Origin: Erwinia tasmaniensis Et1/99
Lineage (GTDB): Bacteria; Pseudomonadota; Gammaproteobacteria; Enterobacterales; Enterobacteriaceae
NCBI RefSeq assembly: GCF_000026185.1
Contig: NC_010697.1
Coordinates: forward strand, 1 to 48,751
Direction of reading: 5' to 3'
DNA length: 48,751 nucleotides
Below the pieces are notes generated by a model. The model was not told where the DNA came from and did not search any database. It worked only from the letters and a program-made list of their open reading frames with translations. The translations under genes were made by a program, and so were the position numbers. Of this stretch, positions 8,224 through 17,993 are shown piece after piece (the first letter of the stretch is position 1; each line of letters opens with the position of its first letter).

Positions 8224-8952
8224 ATGTTAAGTTATTTCCAAAGAACTAAAAAAGAGGCAGAGAAAACAAAAGTTGAATCAAAAAAGGAGATGGATAACTA
8301 CTTCGCTGCAATAAGGGATTTTGAACGTGACCGTATTTCTTTGATTAATGGAAAGGTGAAGTTTTTTCAGATCGGCGCTTTTCTTTGTATGATTGTTATT
8401 GTGATACAAGCGGTTGCATTAGCTTTAATGTCACCTTTGAAAACTGCTGTTCCTGTTATGATTCGTGTTGATAACAATACTGGATATACAGATGCAGTTT
8501 CGCCACTGAGCGATGCAAAAGAATCTTATGATGAGGTGGTGAATAAATATTTCCTCTCTCAATACGTCGTCAATTATGAAAGTTATGATTGGCAAACCAT
8601 TCAATCTATGAATGACACAGTAGATCTGATGTCAGACAGTAAAACGTTTTCTCAGTACAAGACACAAATTACAGCAGATAACTCTCCTTTGAATGTGTTG
8701 AAACAAAACAACAAAATTAAGGTTCGTGTTAAGTCTGTTACTTTTTTAAAGGATGACATTGCACAGATTCGCTTTGATAAAGCCGTTCTTAACACTGATG
8801 GTACTTTGTCAGCTGATTACAGCCAAACATCCTGGGTAGCAACCCTTGCATTCGATTACAAACGTAAAATAAAGAGCGAAGGGGAGCGCTTGCTAAATCC
8901 CCTCGGTTTTCAGGCTTTGAGCTACAGAGTCGATCCGGAGGCTATAAAATAA
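8224..8952 (+). CDS. virB8: VirB8-like assembly protein
   Basis: This bitopic inner-membrane protein nucleates the channel. It has a basic cytoplasmic N-terminus, one transmembrane helix around residues 55-75 and a periplasmic NTF2-like domain with typical VirB8 motifs (NKYFLSQYVVNYESYDW, then YSQTSWVATLAFDY). Two ATG codons are adjacent; the second, at 8224, is better spaced from the AAGGAGG at the end of virB6. It is coupled to virB9 by a one-base overlap. Confidence 0.9.
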   Translation: MLSYFQRTKKEAEKTKVESKKEMDNYFAAIRDFERDRISLINGKVKFFQIGAFLCMIVIVIQAVALALMSPLKTAVPVMIRVDNNTGYTDAVSPLSDAKESYDEVVNKYFLSQYVVNYESYDWQTIQSMNDTVDLMSDSKTFSQYKTQITADNSPLNVLKQNNKIKVRVKSVTFLKDDIAQIRFDKAVLNTDGTLSADYSQTSWVATLAFDYKRKIKSEGERLLNPLGFQALSYRVDPEAIK

Positions 8953-9713
8953 TGCGTAAACTTTTTTTGGCCTTACTCATCTTCAGCGCTGTATCAACCA
9001 CTTCTAACGCTGCTACGTTTGCCAGCGGCTCATCATACGATGCCAGGATGCAAACAGTTATGTACAACTCGGATGATGTTGTGAAAGTGCGCGTAAAGCC
9101 GGGTACGGTTTCTGTCGTTCAGGTCAGTAGTGATGAAAAAATTGAAGATGTGGGGCTGGGTGATCCTGGTGCGTGGAACGTATCAGTAAGAAATAACACA
9201 TTATTTTTCCGACCTGCTTCCGAAGATAATCCCGACACAAATGTCGTCGTAGTCACTGATAAACGCGCTTACACCTTATTTCTAACTTCTGTAAAAACAA
9301 ATCCAACTTTTTTTTTAAGATTTGAATATCCGAAACCTAAACCTATCTTGTTTGATAACAACAAAATTCCTTGCACAGATGGCGGTATTGTAAATGGACG
9401 TTATCAGGTACAAGGTGACGAATCTGTTAAGCCAAATAAAATTTGGGATGATGGTAGGTTTACCTGTTTTACCTGGGAAAATAGTAAAACGATGCCAGTC
9501 GTTTATCGTGTTGATTCAGATGGTAATGAAAACTTGCTTAATAGCAGCATCGAGAAAGATGTTATGGTTGTTCACGATGTTTCTCCCGAATTTTTACTGC
9601 GAAGTGGTAATCAGGTTATGCGTGTAAAAACCTCTTCTATCGTTAAGCGTTTATACGATAAAAAAGGAACGACAACCGGGCAGACAAGAACGGAGAAAAT
9701 TACTGATGAGTAA
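8952..9713 (+). CDS. virB9: VirB9-like outer-membrane core protein
   Basis: This periplasmic core-complex subunit has 253 residues with a signal peptide (cleavage after SNA, residue 20). The N-terminal strand-rich domain starts SSYDARMQTVMYNSDDVV, typical of VirB9/TraO. The C-terminal domain contains GRYQVQGDESVKPNKIWDDG and FTCFTWE, the VirB9 signature region. A T9 run lies at about 9308-9316 inside the gene. It overlaps virB10 by 8 bases. Confidence 0.92.
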   Translation: MRKLFLALLIFSAVSTTSNAATFASGSSYDARMQTVMYNSDDVVKVRVKPGTVSVVQVSSDEKIEDVGLGDPGAWNVSVRNNTLFFRPASEDNPDTNVVVVTDKRAYTLFLTSVKTNPTFFLRFEYPKPKPILFDNNKIPCTDGGIVNGRYQVQGDESVKPNKIWDDGRFTCFTWENSKTMPVVYRVDSDGNENLLNSSIEKDVMVVHDVSPEFLLRSGNQVMRVKTSSIVKRLYDKKGTTTGQTRTEKITDE

Positions 9714-10854
9714 TGGAAGGGTGGAGGTCGGAAGAAGAAACAAGTTAGATATAACGGCGGTAGTCGTTGATAAAAAAATCATCATCGTCGGAGTTATCAT
9801 TTTTTCTCTCGTTGTTGCTGCAATAGGCGCTGCCTTTGTTCTTACAAGAAAAAAGGAAACGGTTCAAACTGGTCTAACGAAAAACACAGCTAATAGCGAG
9901 TCGTTGCAGGCTAAAACGTCAACTAATAGTTCCCTCGCCGCTATGAAGCAATCAATTATAGATAAGGAGAATGCGGCCAAGCGGGCAAAAGAAAAGAAAG
10001 ATGCGGAATATGAAAAACTTCGGCTTGCTAAAGTGAAGCAGGAACAGGAATCCCAAAGCAATGCAGGGCAAAATGCTCCGGCTGATTCACGTCAGGCTCA
10101 AACATTCCGGGCAGACAATCGTCAGGATTCAAGTGATAAAAACGCACCATTGCCAAAAGCACAGCGGATTTTGACTGGTGAAACACTGGTAAAAATTGAC
10201 AAAACTGATGAAGGAGGAAGCACAGAGAAAGATTATCTGCAAAGTGGTGAATATGCTGATGGCGTTGCCCGTATCGTTACTAAACGTCGTTATCTGCTTT
10301 CAGCTGGAACCAGCTTAAGTTGCCTGCTTAAAACAAAAATTATCACTTCATATCCTGCGATTACCCTCTGTCAGATGGCCCGTGATGTGTATTCCGATGA
10401 TGGTAAAACCCTGCTTGTTCGGAAAGGTGCATTGCTAACTGGTGAACAGAAGAAAGCGATCACACAGGGAGTTGCTCGTGTCTTTGTTAACTGGACAGAT
10501 ATTAAGGACGGAAACGTGACAGTACGTGTAGATGGCCTGGGTACTGATAGTCTCGGGGCTGCTGGCCTGCCTGCCTGGATAGATTCTCATTTTTTTGAGC
10601 GGTTCGGAAACTCTCTTTTGCTTTCTCTTGTCGGTGACACGATGGACTCAGTTAAAAATATGACTCAGCGTAATAGTGGTAATCAGGGGGCAATCACATA
10701 TGACAACACGAGCGATGCCTCACAACAACAAGCTGCAATCGCATTGCAGAACAGCATCAACATTGCGTCAACGGGTTACATCAACCAAGGGACGGTGATT
10801 TCAATCATAGTTCCGCGCAACATTGATTTCTCATCCGTTTATGAGGTGAATTGA
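9706..10854 (+). CDS. virB10: VirB10-like core protein
   Basis: This energy-sensing channel protein spans both membranes. It has a short cytoplasmic start, one transmembrane helix at about residues 24-46, a charged and Gln-rich linker (to about 150), then the C-terminal barrel domain with LSAGTSLSCLLKTKIITSYP and the antenna-like region before DTMDSVKN. At 382 residues it has the normal length. It overlaps virB9 and runs straight into virB11. Confidence 0.93.
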   Translation: MSNGRVEVGRRNKLDITAVVVDKKIIIVGVIIFSLVVAAIGAAFVLTRKKETVQTGLTKNTANSESLQAKTSTNSSLAAMKQSIIDKENAAKRAKEKKDAEYEKLRLAKVKQEQESQSNAGQNAPADSRQAQTFRADNRQDSSDKNAPLPKAQRILTGETLVKIDKTDEGGSTEKDYLQSGEYADGVARIVTKRRYLLSAGTSLSCLLKTKIITSYPAITLCQMARDVYSDDGKTLLVRKGALLTGEQKKAITQGVARVFVNWTDIKDGNVTVRVDGLGTDSLGAAGLPAWIDSHFFERFGNSLLLSLVGDTMDSVKNMTQRNSGNQGAITYDNTSDASQQQAAIALQNSINIASTGYINQGTVISIIVPRNIDFSSVYEVN

Positions 10855-11874
10855 TTGATTGAAGATAATTCTGATATAGCGCGCCTTTATCTGGAAAAGA
10901 CAGGTATTCAAGCGCTGTTGAACCGAGAGGGGCTAACAGAGGTTGCTATCAATCAACCTGGCAGGATTTGGTATGAGGGCCGTGAAGGATGGCAGTTTGT
11001 TGAGGAACCGGCAGCGAATTTTGAAAACCTGAAGCACCTTGCAGAAAGTCTGTCCACTTACTCTAACCTTCCTCAGTTAAACCAGTCTAATCCCATTGCT
11101 TCTGTGATCCTTCCCGATGGTGAAAGGGGCCAAATTATTATGCCGCCAGCCACGGAACCCGGCTGTATTGCGATTTCAATACGTAAACCATCTCTTCAGC
11201 GTTTTTCTATTGCAGACTATGTTAACTCTGGTCGATTTGACAATGTACGAATCGCACAAAAGCAAACGGTAGAACTTTCGGACAAGCAGAAAAAATTGTA
11301 TGAACTCTATCAAAAAGGTGACCCAAAAAGTCTTGAAAAATTCATTTATGAGGCGGTTAGAGAAAGACTTAATTTCCTGATTGTCGGTGGTACAGGATCA
11401 GGTAAGACAACAATAGCAAAAGCCGTTGCTGATATATTTCCTCCAGAAAGGCGATATGCAACCATCGAGGATGTTCCTGAAATGCAATTGCCTAATCACC
11501 CCAATCACATTCATCTGTTTTATAAAAAGGGAGTTATTACCGCTAAAACAATAATTGAAGCATGTATGCGCCTGAAGCCAGATCATATTTTCCTGGCTGA
11601 ACTTCGCGGTGATGAAGCCTGGAGTTACTTAGAAGCATTAAACACAGGTCATGAAGGGTCTATCTCAACCATTCATGCGAACAGTACCTATGCTTCATTC
11701 TCACGCCTGGCAAGTATAGTTAAGCAGTCATGCGTGGGTATGACTGTTGATATGGAACTGATTATGCGAACTATCAAAACATCGGTTGACGTGATTTTGT
11801 TTTTTAATCATACGCATATGACGGAAATCTATTTTGAGCCTCAAGAGAAAAATAAATTATTGAATAAGATGTAA
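10855..11874 (+). CDS. virB11: VirB11-family traffic ATPase
   Basis: This hexameric ATPase switches the machine between pilus assembly and DNA export. Walker A is IVGGTGSGKTT around residues 176-185. The Asp box is YATIEDVPEMQLPNH, Walker B is DHIFLAELRGDEAW, and the His box is HEGSISTIHANS. The start is TTG right after the virB10 stop, with GAGGTG six bases before it. The length of 339 residues is normal. Confidence 0.95.
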   Translation: MIEDNSDIARLYLEKTGIQALLNREGLTEVAINQPGRIWYEGREGWQFVEEPAANFENLKHLAESLSTYSNLPQLNQSNPIASVILPDGERGQIIMPPATEPGCIAISIRKPSLQRFSIADYVNSGRFDNVRIAQKQTVELSDKQKKLYELYQKGDPKSLEKFIYEAVRERLNFLIVGGTGSGKTTIAKAVADIFPPERRYATIEDVPEMQLPNHPNHIHLFYKKGVITAKTIIEACMRLKPDHIFLAELRGDEAWSYLEALNTGHEGSISTIHANSTYASFSRLASIVKQSCVGMTVDMELIMRTIKTSVDVILFFNHTHMTEIYFEPQEKNKLLNKM

Positions 11875-11899
11875 TTTGTATTTATCAGGTAAGTAAATT

Positions 11900-13696
11900 A
11901 TGAGTAAGATAATTGGCGTATCATCAATACTTTTATTAATGTTTCTTGCTTCGGTTGTTGGTGGTAATTATTTAGGTGGTTATGCAGCGTTAAAATATTC
12001 AGGCTTAAATATTGATTCACTTAGCGCGAATACATTTTATGAAGTAATAAGTAATTACGGTGGTAATCCGTCCTATAAATCGCTGGTTGGTATCACATGG
12101 TTTGGGTTTGGTGTTCCAGTCGTCGTGTTTGTGGCTTTCTGTGTTCTGATATTGTTTAACCTTAATCCAGATAAGGTTATCTATGGTAATTCCCGCCTCG
12201 CTACCGATATGGATTTAGCAAAGTCGGGTTTTTTCCCAACCCTGAAGCAATCTAAGAAACATAAATACCCGCCTATTCTTATAGGGAAAATGAATAAAGG
12301 CAGATTTAAAGGGCAGTACATTTATTACTATGGTCAGCAGTTTTTAATGCTTTATGCCCCAACACGATCCGGTAAAGGGGTCGGTATTGTTATCCCTAAT
12401 TGCCTCAACTATCCTGAAAGCCTGGTTGTCCTCGATATTAAACTGGAAAACTGGTTCCTGTCGTCAGGCTACCGTAAGAAAGTAATGGGCCAGGAGTGCT
12501 ATCTGTTTTGTCCCGCTGGGTATGTGGAGAATGAGGAAAGGGCTAAGGCAGGGGAGTACCGTTCTCATCGTTGGAATCCGATGGATTACGTTAGCCGCGA
12601 CGCGCTACAGCGTCAGACGGACTTACGTAAGATTGCATCCGTTCTGTATCCTCTGAGCGGCGGTGATAACGATGTGTGGAACACGTCAGCTATAAACTTG
12701 TTTATAGGTCTTGCACTATATCTTATCGATAAAGAGCATGAAGCGCAGGAGAACCTGACAGTTTCCATTGCTAAGGTTTTGAAGTCTGCAACGCCTGGCG
12801 GCGATCTTGCTGCCTGGATGCGCAAGACTCTCGCAAAGGATGCTGCTGTTAGCACAGAGGCCCGGGATTATTTTGAAATCTTTATGGCTGCACCTGATAA
12901 AACGCGTGGCAGTATTATGAGTAATTTTACCAATGGTCTTGATATTTTCGCTAACCCTGTAACGGCTGCGGCGACAAGCGCCAGTGATTTTAATATTCGT
13001 CGTTTAAGAAAAGATAAAATGTCTGTTTATCTTGGTCTTACGCCGGACAGCCTTGTAACCCACAAAAAGCTGGTCAATCTTTTCTTCTCCATGATTGTTA
13101 ACGAAAACACAAAAGAACTGCCTGAGCAAAACCCGGAGTTAAAATATCAGGTTGTGCTATTAGAGGATGAGTTTACGAGCATGGGGCGAGTGGAGATCAT
13201 TCAAAAGTCCATTGCTTACACTGCTGGTTTTAATCTGCGTTATGTTTTCATTTTGCAGAATAAAGGGCAGATGGAAGATGAGAAGCTTTATGGGAAAGAG
13301 GGTACTGAAACTTTTATTAAAAACTGCGCAGTAGAAATTGTTTATCCTCCGCGTGACGTTGATGATGCGGTAAAAGAAATATCAGAACGCATTGGTGTAT
13401 TTGATAAAAAAATCAAGCGAAAATCCAAATCTGATAACCGGGGGAGCGCAGGCGGTTCTAAGTCTGTAGCTGATGATGTTATATCCAGCCCTGTATTACT
13501 TCCAGATGATATTGTTGCGCTTGGTAAGGTAAAAAACAAAAGCGAGACAATGAAAATTAGGGAGATCATATTAAGCGAGGCTTGCTATCCATTTATCGCT
13601 GATAAGATTGTCTATTTCGAAGATCCCGTTTTTATGGGGCGTGTGAAAATAGCTAAGGAAAATCACATAGAAATACCTCTACTTTTCAATTCATAA
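11900..13696 (+). CDS. virD4: VirD4/TaxB-like coupling protein
   Basis: This type IV coupling protein brings the relaxase-DNA complex to the channel. The 598 residues comprise two N-terminal membrane helices (about 5-25 and 73-95), Walker A in APTRSGKGVGIVIPN near residue 157, and Walker B in VVLLEDEFTSMG near residue 420. As in IncX plasmids (pilX11 then taxB), it follows virB11 directly, in contrast to the many plasmids where it sits beside the relaxase gene. Confidence 0.95.
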   Translation: MSKIIGVSSILLLMFLASVVGGNYLGGYAALKYSGLNIDSLSANTFYEVISNYGGNPSYKSLVGITWFGFGVPVVVFVAFCVLILFNLNPDKVIYGNSRLATDMDLAKSGFFPTLKQSKKHKYPPILIGKMNKGRFKGQYIYYYGQQFLMLYAPTRSGKGVGIVIPNCLNYPESLVVLDIKLENWFLSSGYRKKVMGQECYLFCPAGYVENEERAKAGEYRSHRWNPMDYVSRDALQRQTDLRKIASVLYPLSGGDNDVWNTSAINLFIGLALYLIDKEHEAQENLTVSIAKVLKSATPGGDLAAWMRKTLAKDAAVSTEARDYFEIFMAAPDKTRGSIMSNFTNGLDIFANPVTAAATSASDFNIRRLRKDKMSVYLGLTPDSLVTHKKLVNLFFSMIVNENTKELPEQNPELKYQVVLLEDEFTSMGRVEIIQKSIAYTAGFNLRYVFILQNKGQMEDEKLYGKEGTETFIKNCAVEIVYPPRDVDDAVKEISERIGVFDKKIKRKSKSDNRGSAGGSKSVADDVISSPVLLPDDIVALGKVKNKSETMKIREIILSEACYPFIADKIVYFEDPVFMGRVKIAKENHIEIPLLFNS

Positions 13697-13713
13697 AATA
13701 CAAAGGTCACATC

Positions 13714-14070
13714 ATGAATAAATTAAATCTGCTAATTATTGCATTGACTTTGTTATCTCCTTTATCAGCAATCTCGAGTGATTATGTTATGAATGACTAC
13801 AAATCTGGTGAAGAACATGAACAATCTGTAGATTCTGGCGATCCTTGCGTGGTTGTTCTCTGTATGTTTGGGAAAGTCACCGGAAACAGCGGTGGCGGGG
13901 AATGTAGTTCACCAGAAAAAACATTCTTCAATATCATTAAAAAGAAGAAAGGCTCATTTTTACCAAACCCTACATCTGATGCTCGTAAAGCATTTATTAG
14001 TAAATGCGATACAGCAGGGAAGGACACAATCGACAAGATAATTAGAAAATTTGGCAAGATTAAACTTTGA
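13714..14070 (+). CDS. TrbM/KikA-like periplasmic protein
   Basis: This 118-residue protein has a signal peptide (cleavage near residue 20). The mature part has the TrbM pattern: DPCVVVLCMFGKVTG, GGECSSPEKTFFNIIKKKKG, then R.AFISKCD, with four conserved Cys that probably form disulphides. TrbM-like proteins are found beside conjugation genes; their precise role is unclear. It bridges the secretion and thin-pilus loci. Confidence 0.7.
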   Translation: MNKLNLLIIALTLLSPLSAISSDYVMNDYKSGEEHEQSVDSGDPCVVVLCMFGKVTGNSGGGECSSPEKTFFNIIKKKKGSFLPNPTSDARKAFISKCDTAGKDTIDKIIRKFGKIKL

Positions 14071-14126
14071 TTTACGATAAGCGGAAATCGTGCCAATGTT
14101 TTTCAATAACATGATTCGGGATGTAT

Positions 14127-14921
14127 ATGAATAAAATAATACTTGCCGCCATGTCTGCGGGTATCCTTTCTGGCTGTAGTTCCGCACCGCCGCTTGCAAC
14201 TCCCAAAGGGGAGTTTGTCGATATGAATACAGAAATCACTTCCCTTTTACCGCATACAGAACCAGTTTATATCGGAGAAAAAATAACGAATGTTACAAGT
14301 CCATCGTTAATCACTATTGGCGCTAAAACGGGTAACAAGGACGTTCGCGTAAGTGGTAAAAAAGAAATCGATAAAAAAGAAGTGGTTAATTCAGGGCTGC
14401 TACTAACTGCTAAACCGAAAGAAAAAGCAGTGCCAGATAAACTAGTACTAAAAGCAACTCCAGTTCCACTGAAAGGGTTTGATACACCTGTCGTGATGGT
14501 TTCGCCAAAGGCTTCACCCGGTAAAACTTTATCGCCTGTCACGGCAAGTGGCAGTAATCCATTTAGCGAAATCGGTTCGGTTAAGCTACTAACTGACGTT
14601 GCAAGTAAACCTGCTTTTCCAGTCATTCCGGTAAAAATTGCTCCTGCTATGAAAGTTTGGGAAATCAAAAAAGGAACAACGTTAATTACTGGTTTCACAG
14701 AGTGGGTGGTTAAAGAAAAATGCCCGTCCGGGGATGGGAAGTGGAAAATTCAGCGTTTGACTGATACGGATTACCCGATTGATTATCCACTCACGATTAC
14801 AGCTGCTGATTTTGAAACGGCGACTAGCGAACTTTTCAAACTTTATCAGCACGCTCAGATGCCACTCGACGTTGATGGATTCCGCCCACAGTGCTTGATA
14901 ATTATTAGCAACAGGAAATAA
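14127..14921 (+). CDS. pilL: PilL-like lipoprotein with TcpQ-type C-terminal domain
   Basis: This lipoprotein of the thin-pilus assembly complex has a lipobox LSGC at residues 15-18. A low-complexity middle is rich in Lys, Pro, Thr and Val. The C-terminal ~90 residues (KVWEIKKGTTLITGFTEWV...W.IQRLTDTDYPIDYPL) resemble the TcpQ/PilL domain that helps the secretin insert. The ATG at 14127 is chosen over the one at 14121 because GGGA touches the latter. IncI1 PilL is longer. It is the first gene of the pil locus, two bases before pilN. Confidence 0.7.
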   Translation: MNKIILAAMSAGILSGCSSAPPLATPKGEFVDMNTEITSLLPHTEPVYIGEKITNVTSPSLITIGAKTGNKDVRVSGKKEIDKKEVVNSGLLLTAKPKEKAVPDKLVLKATPVPLKGFDTPVVMVSPKASPGKTLSPVTASGSNPFSEIGSVKLLTDVASKPAFPVIPVKIAPAMKVWEIKKGTTLITGFTEWVVKEKCPSGDGKWKIQRLTDTDYPIDYPLTITAADFETATSELFKLYQHAQMPLDVDGFRPQCLIIISNRK

Positions 14922-14923
14922 GA

Positions 14924-16630
14924 ATGCTAAATAAAAGAACACTCACATTGCTCATTGGAGCACTGCTGCTTTCTGGATGCGCATTTGAGCGTATCAACGA
15001 TGTTAACCGCTCATCGGATCATACCGCAGATGAAGCCAGTTCACTGATAAAGCAGGCGGTTGATAACCGCCCTGTTGTGCAATTTCAGAACAGCCAATAC
15101 GTGAACTCTACACCCCTGCCTGTTGCGAAATATGACGCGCCCGGAGAAGTGGTTAACTGCAACATGCCGTACCGGGCAAAATCACCACAGGATATCTTTC
15201 AGTTTAGCCAGGACATTGCCACAGTCTGCCATATACGCACACGAGTAACGCCCGACGCGATGGCTTTTTTATCAGGAGGTGGCGCTGAAAACGGATCGCC
15301 GACCCAACGTCTTACAAGTGTACCGTCACCTGTTTTGCCTTCTTCTGGCGAAATGCGACCACTCAACGCGTTTGGGGCCACAAATACTGGTAGCTCGCAG
15401 AGCACGCCAGGTAATGCCTCTAAAACTTTTTCTAACATCATTTATGACGGTCATCGACTCGCTGAATTACTCGATATCGTGACGGCCAGACTGGGTATTT
15501 CGTGGAAGTTTGAAGACGGCATGGTGACGTTTTTCTACCTACAGACGGCGCGATTTGATATTGAGCCGTCCGATGCTAAATACAACCTGACCGGTTCCGT
15601 GGTGAGTGGCGTATCAAACAGCAATAGCGCAGACGGCGGTGGCCAGGGGGGGGGGAGCGGTGGCAATGGTGGCGTGTCAGGCGAAAGCGGTACAAATCTG
15701 AAATCCGATGTGGTCATGGGCAACAATCTCTATGACGATCTCAAATCTACTGCTGAAAGTATGCTAACCCCTCATGTCGGACGTCTGGATATGAATAAGA
15801 CGACAGGAACGGTTGTCATAACTGACGTGCCGGAAGTCGTTCGGCGCGTGGGTGAATATCTGAAATCAGAAAATAAGGCGCTCAGCCGCCAGGTGAATCT
15901 GAAAGTTGTGATTTACACAGTTAACAGCGATGTTAGCGATGCCGTGGGCCTCGACTGGAGCGTTATTTACAAGACGCTGGCGGGCAAATACGGCATCAAC
16001 CTTGCTGGCCCTGGCGGTTCAATCGTTGACGCCGGTTCGCTCAGCTTTTCGGTTCTTGATACCGCAACGGGCAGCGCCAGGCAGTTCGCCGGCTCATCGT
16101 TCCTGTTTGATGCGCTATCAAAACAGGCAAAAGTTGCGGATGTACGCACGATTCCTTTGATGACAAGCAATATGGCATCGGCCTCAGTAGTTGTAGGCCG
16201 TCAGATCGCTTACTTAAAAAGTGTCGCTACGACAGTTTATTCCACTGGTAACAGCACTCTTCCATCACAGACGTTAACGCCGGGTTCAGTTACGACTGGC
16301 ACCAATATCACTATTTTCCCGAAAGTCCTCGATGGTGGGGATCGTATGATGCTGAATATGTTTCTCAACATATCGAGCCTGATTCAGCTACGTCAAATCA
16401 GCTCGGATACCGAAAAACTGGAGGCCCCGGAAGTTGATTCACGCTCGGTTCCTCAGCGTGTCTGGCTTAAACCAGGGCAGACTGTCGTCATCAGTGGACT
16501 TGAGCAAAACGTCACTAACGTAAACAAGGAAGGGATGTTCTCACCCGACAACATTGTGACGGGCGGCAAACGTTCGGGTGGAAGCATACGTCAGTCGTTT
16601 GTCATAACAGTGACCCCGTTTATTCAGTGA
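14924..16630 (+). CDS. pilN: PilN secretin lipoprotein of the type IVb pilus
   Basis: This outer-membrane pore for the thin pilus has 568 residues. The lipobox LLSGC lies at residues 15-19. A short N-domain is followed by a Gly/Ser linker at about residues 235-260, then the secretin domain with VWLKPGQTVVISGLEQ near the end and a C-terminal VTPFIQ. The linker is encoded over a run of ten G (15646-15655), which is unstable in principle. It matches R64 PilN in layout. Confidence 0.92.
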   Translation: MLNKRTLTLLIGALLLSGCAFERINDVNRSSDHTADEASSLIKQAVDNRPVVQFQNSQYVNSTPLPVAKYDAPGEVVNCNMPYRAKSPQDIFQFSQDIATVCHIRTRVTPDAMAFLSGGGAENGSPTQRLTSVPSPVLPSSGEMRPLNAFGATNTGSSQSTPGNASKTFSNIIYDGHRLAELLDIVTARLGISWKFEDGMVTFFYLQTARFDIEPSDAKYNLTGSVVSGVSNSNSADGGGQGGGSGGNGGVSGESGTNLKSDVVMGNNLYDDLKSTAESMLTPHVGRLDMNKTTGTVVITDVPEVVRRVGEYLKSENKALSRQVNLKVVIYTVNSDVSDAVGLDWSVIYKTLAGKYGINLAGPGGSIVDAGSLSFSVLDTATGSARQFAGSSFLFDALSKQAKVADVRTIPLMTSNMASASVVVGRQIAYLKSVATTVYSTGNSTLPSQTLTPGSVTTGTNITIFPKVLDGGDRMMLNMFLNISSLIQLRQISSDTEKLEAPEVDSRSVPQRVWLKPGQTVVISGLEQNVTNVNKEGMFSPDNIVTGGKRSGGSIRQSFVITVTPFIQ

Positions 16631-16637
16631 GCCTCTT

Positions 16638-17993
16638 ATGATGAAAAATAAAACGAAATCGGCACTGGTAGCAGAGTCCGGTCACATACGCGTGCTGACC
16701 ATTCAGCAGAAGCGTTTTGTTGTCGGTTTAACATGGCAAACGATACGCGATCAGCGTAACCCGATGAAAGAAATTAAGCGCGTGGGTAAGGCCCAGGGGT
16801 TAGACCTGGTTGCTGTGCGTCACAGCGACAGTATCCAGGCAGGGTTTGCGCCAAAAACGCGGTTACGGTTGCGCGGGTCTTATTCGCTTTCAGTTGCGCT
16901 TGCTTCACTTCTCGACGGCTGCTGCATCGCAGTTGTACCCCTTGGTGAAAATCCTACAGGTGTTGCGCAGTATACATTGGTCGGTAAAACAGAACGGGGG
17001 GGTATCCATCCGTGGTCAGATCAGATTTATACGGGCGAAAAGCTGCTACAGACAATAATCGATCTGCGCGATGAACTGCGCGGCAGTAAAAGCGATCTCG
17101 ACGTGAAAGTGTATGGCGACACGTCGATACCGGGGGTAACGACAGCGTTTGACATAAAAGATGTGCTGACGCGCAATAATCTTCGTAAAGACTTCCGTCT
17201 GCGACCGCTGACCTGGGGAATGACTCGTGGACAGCTGATCGCTGCAGGAGCTGCAACGATACTCGTATTGAGCGGCCTGATGGTTTATTGGCATTTTGAA
17301 GCTGAACGAGAAGCAGAGGCGCGTGCAGCTTTACAGCGTGAAATCGCCAGGCAGGAAGCGCTGAACAAAGAGGCACGGTATCAGGCAGCGCTACAGAGCT
17401 TTCGCCATCCGTGGACAGAAAATCCGTCAGTCACCACCTTTATCAGGCACTGTCAGGATATGAAAGACAAAGTACCAGTTTCGATATCTGGCTGGATGTC
17501 CGTTGTCGTCGTATGTACGAATACCGGCGTTGCTGTGCAGTCGGTGCGCAGAACAAATTCAGCGGCAACGACTGCACAATATGTTGCAGCGGTACAGAAG
17601 TTGTTTGACGTAATGCCGGTATTCAACTTTCAGGACAGTAGTCAAACCTCGTTTTCTCTGACGCAGACATTGCCGCCTGAAGGTGATGATCCGATGCTAC
17701 CAGTGAGTGAAAGACTGATAGGTTTTATCTCTCTCTTTCAGTCTCTGAATATCGATTTGTCAGTAAACGCAGTACAAATAAAAGATGTTGCTCAGAACAA
17801 CGCAGGTGAGAACCTGCCGTTGCAGGACTGGCAGGAATACCAGTTTTCAGCTGAAACAGACGTGCCGCCTTTAATGATTTTTAAAGACTCAGATTATACC
17901 GGCATTCGCCTTTCTGAAATCACCACCGCAGTTAACACTTCTGACGGCTCAGTCAGATATAAAATTACGGGATCACTCTATGGAAAACGCTAA
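16638..17993 (+). CDS. pilO: PilO, pilin accessory protein
   Basis: This is an inner-membrane platform component of the IncI-type thin pilus. It has a cytoplasmic N-terminus of about 190 residues (TLTWQ-like FVVGLTWQTIRD at residues 28-39), one membrane helix around residues 203-216, a short charged coiled coil (EAEREAEARAALQREIARQEALNKEARY), then a periplasmic region. The 451 residues and the position between secretin and PilP fit PilO. It overlaps pilP by 14 bases. Confidence 0.82.
   Translation: MMKNKTKSALVAESGHIRVLTIQQKRFVVGLTWQTIRDQRNPMKEIKRVGKAQGLDLVAVRHSDSIQAGFAPKTRLRLRGSYSLSVALASLLDGCCIAVVPLGENPTGVAQYTLVGKTERGGIHPWSDQIYTGEKLLQTIIDLRDELRGSKSDLDVKVYGDTSIPGVTTAFDIKDVLTRNNLRKDFRLRPLTWGMTRGQLIAAGAATILVLSGLMVYWHFEAEREAEARAALQREIARQEALNKEARYQAALQSFRHPWTENPSVTTFIRHCQDMKDKVPVSISGWMSVVVVCTNTGVAVQSVRRTNSAATTAQYVAAVQKLFDVMPVFNFQDSSQTSFSLTQTLPPEGDDPMLPVSERLIGFISLFQSLNIDLSVNAVQIKDVAQNNAGENLPLQDWQEYQFSAETDVPPLMIFKDSDYTGIRLSEITTAVNTSDGSVRYKITGSLYGKR

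Noticed and set aside
14267..14698. 143-codon minus-strand frame opposite pilL
   Set aside because: It is the complement of the repetitive Lys/Pro/Thr-rich linker of PilL; no start signals, and pilL has lipobox and domain support.
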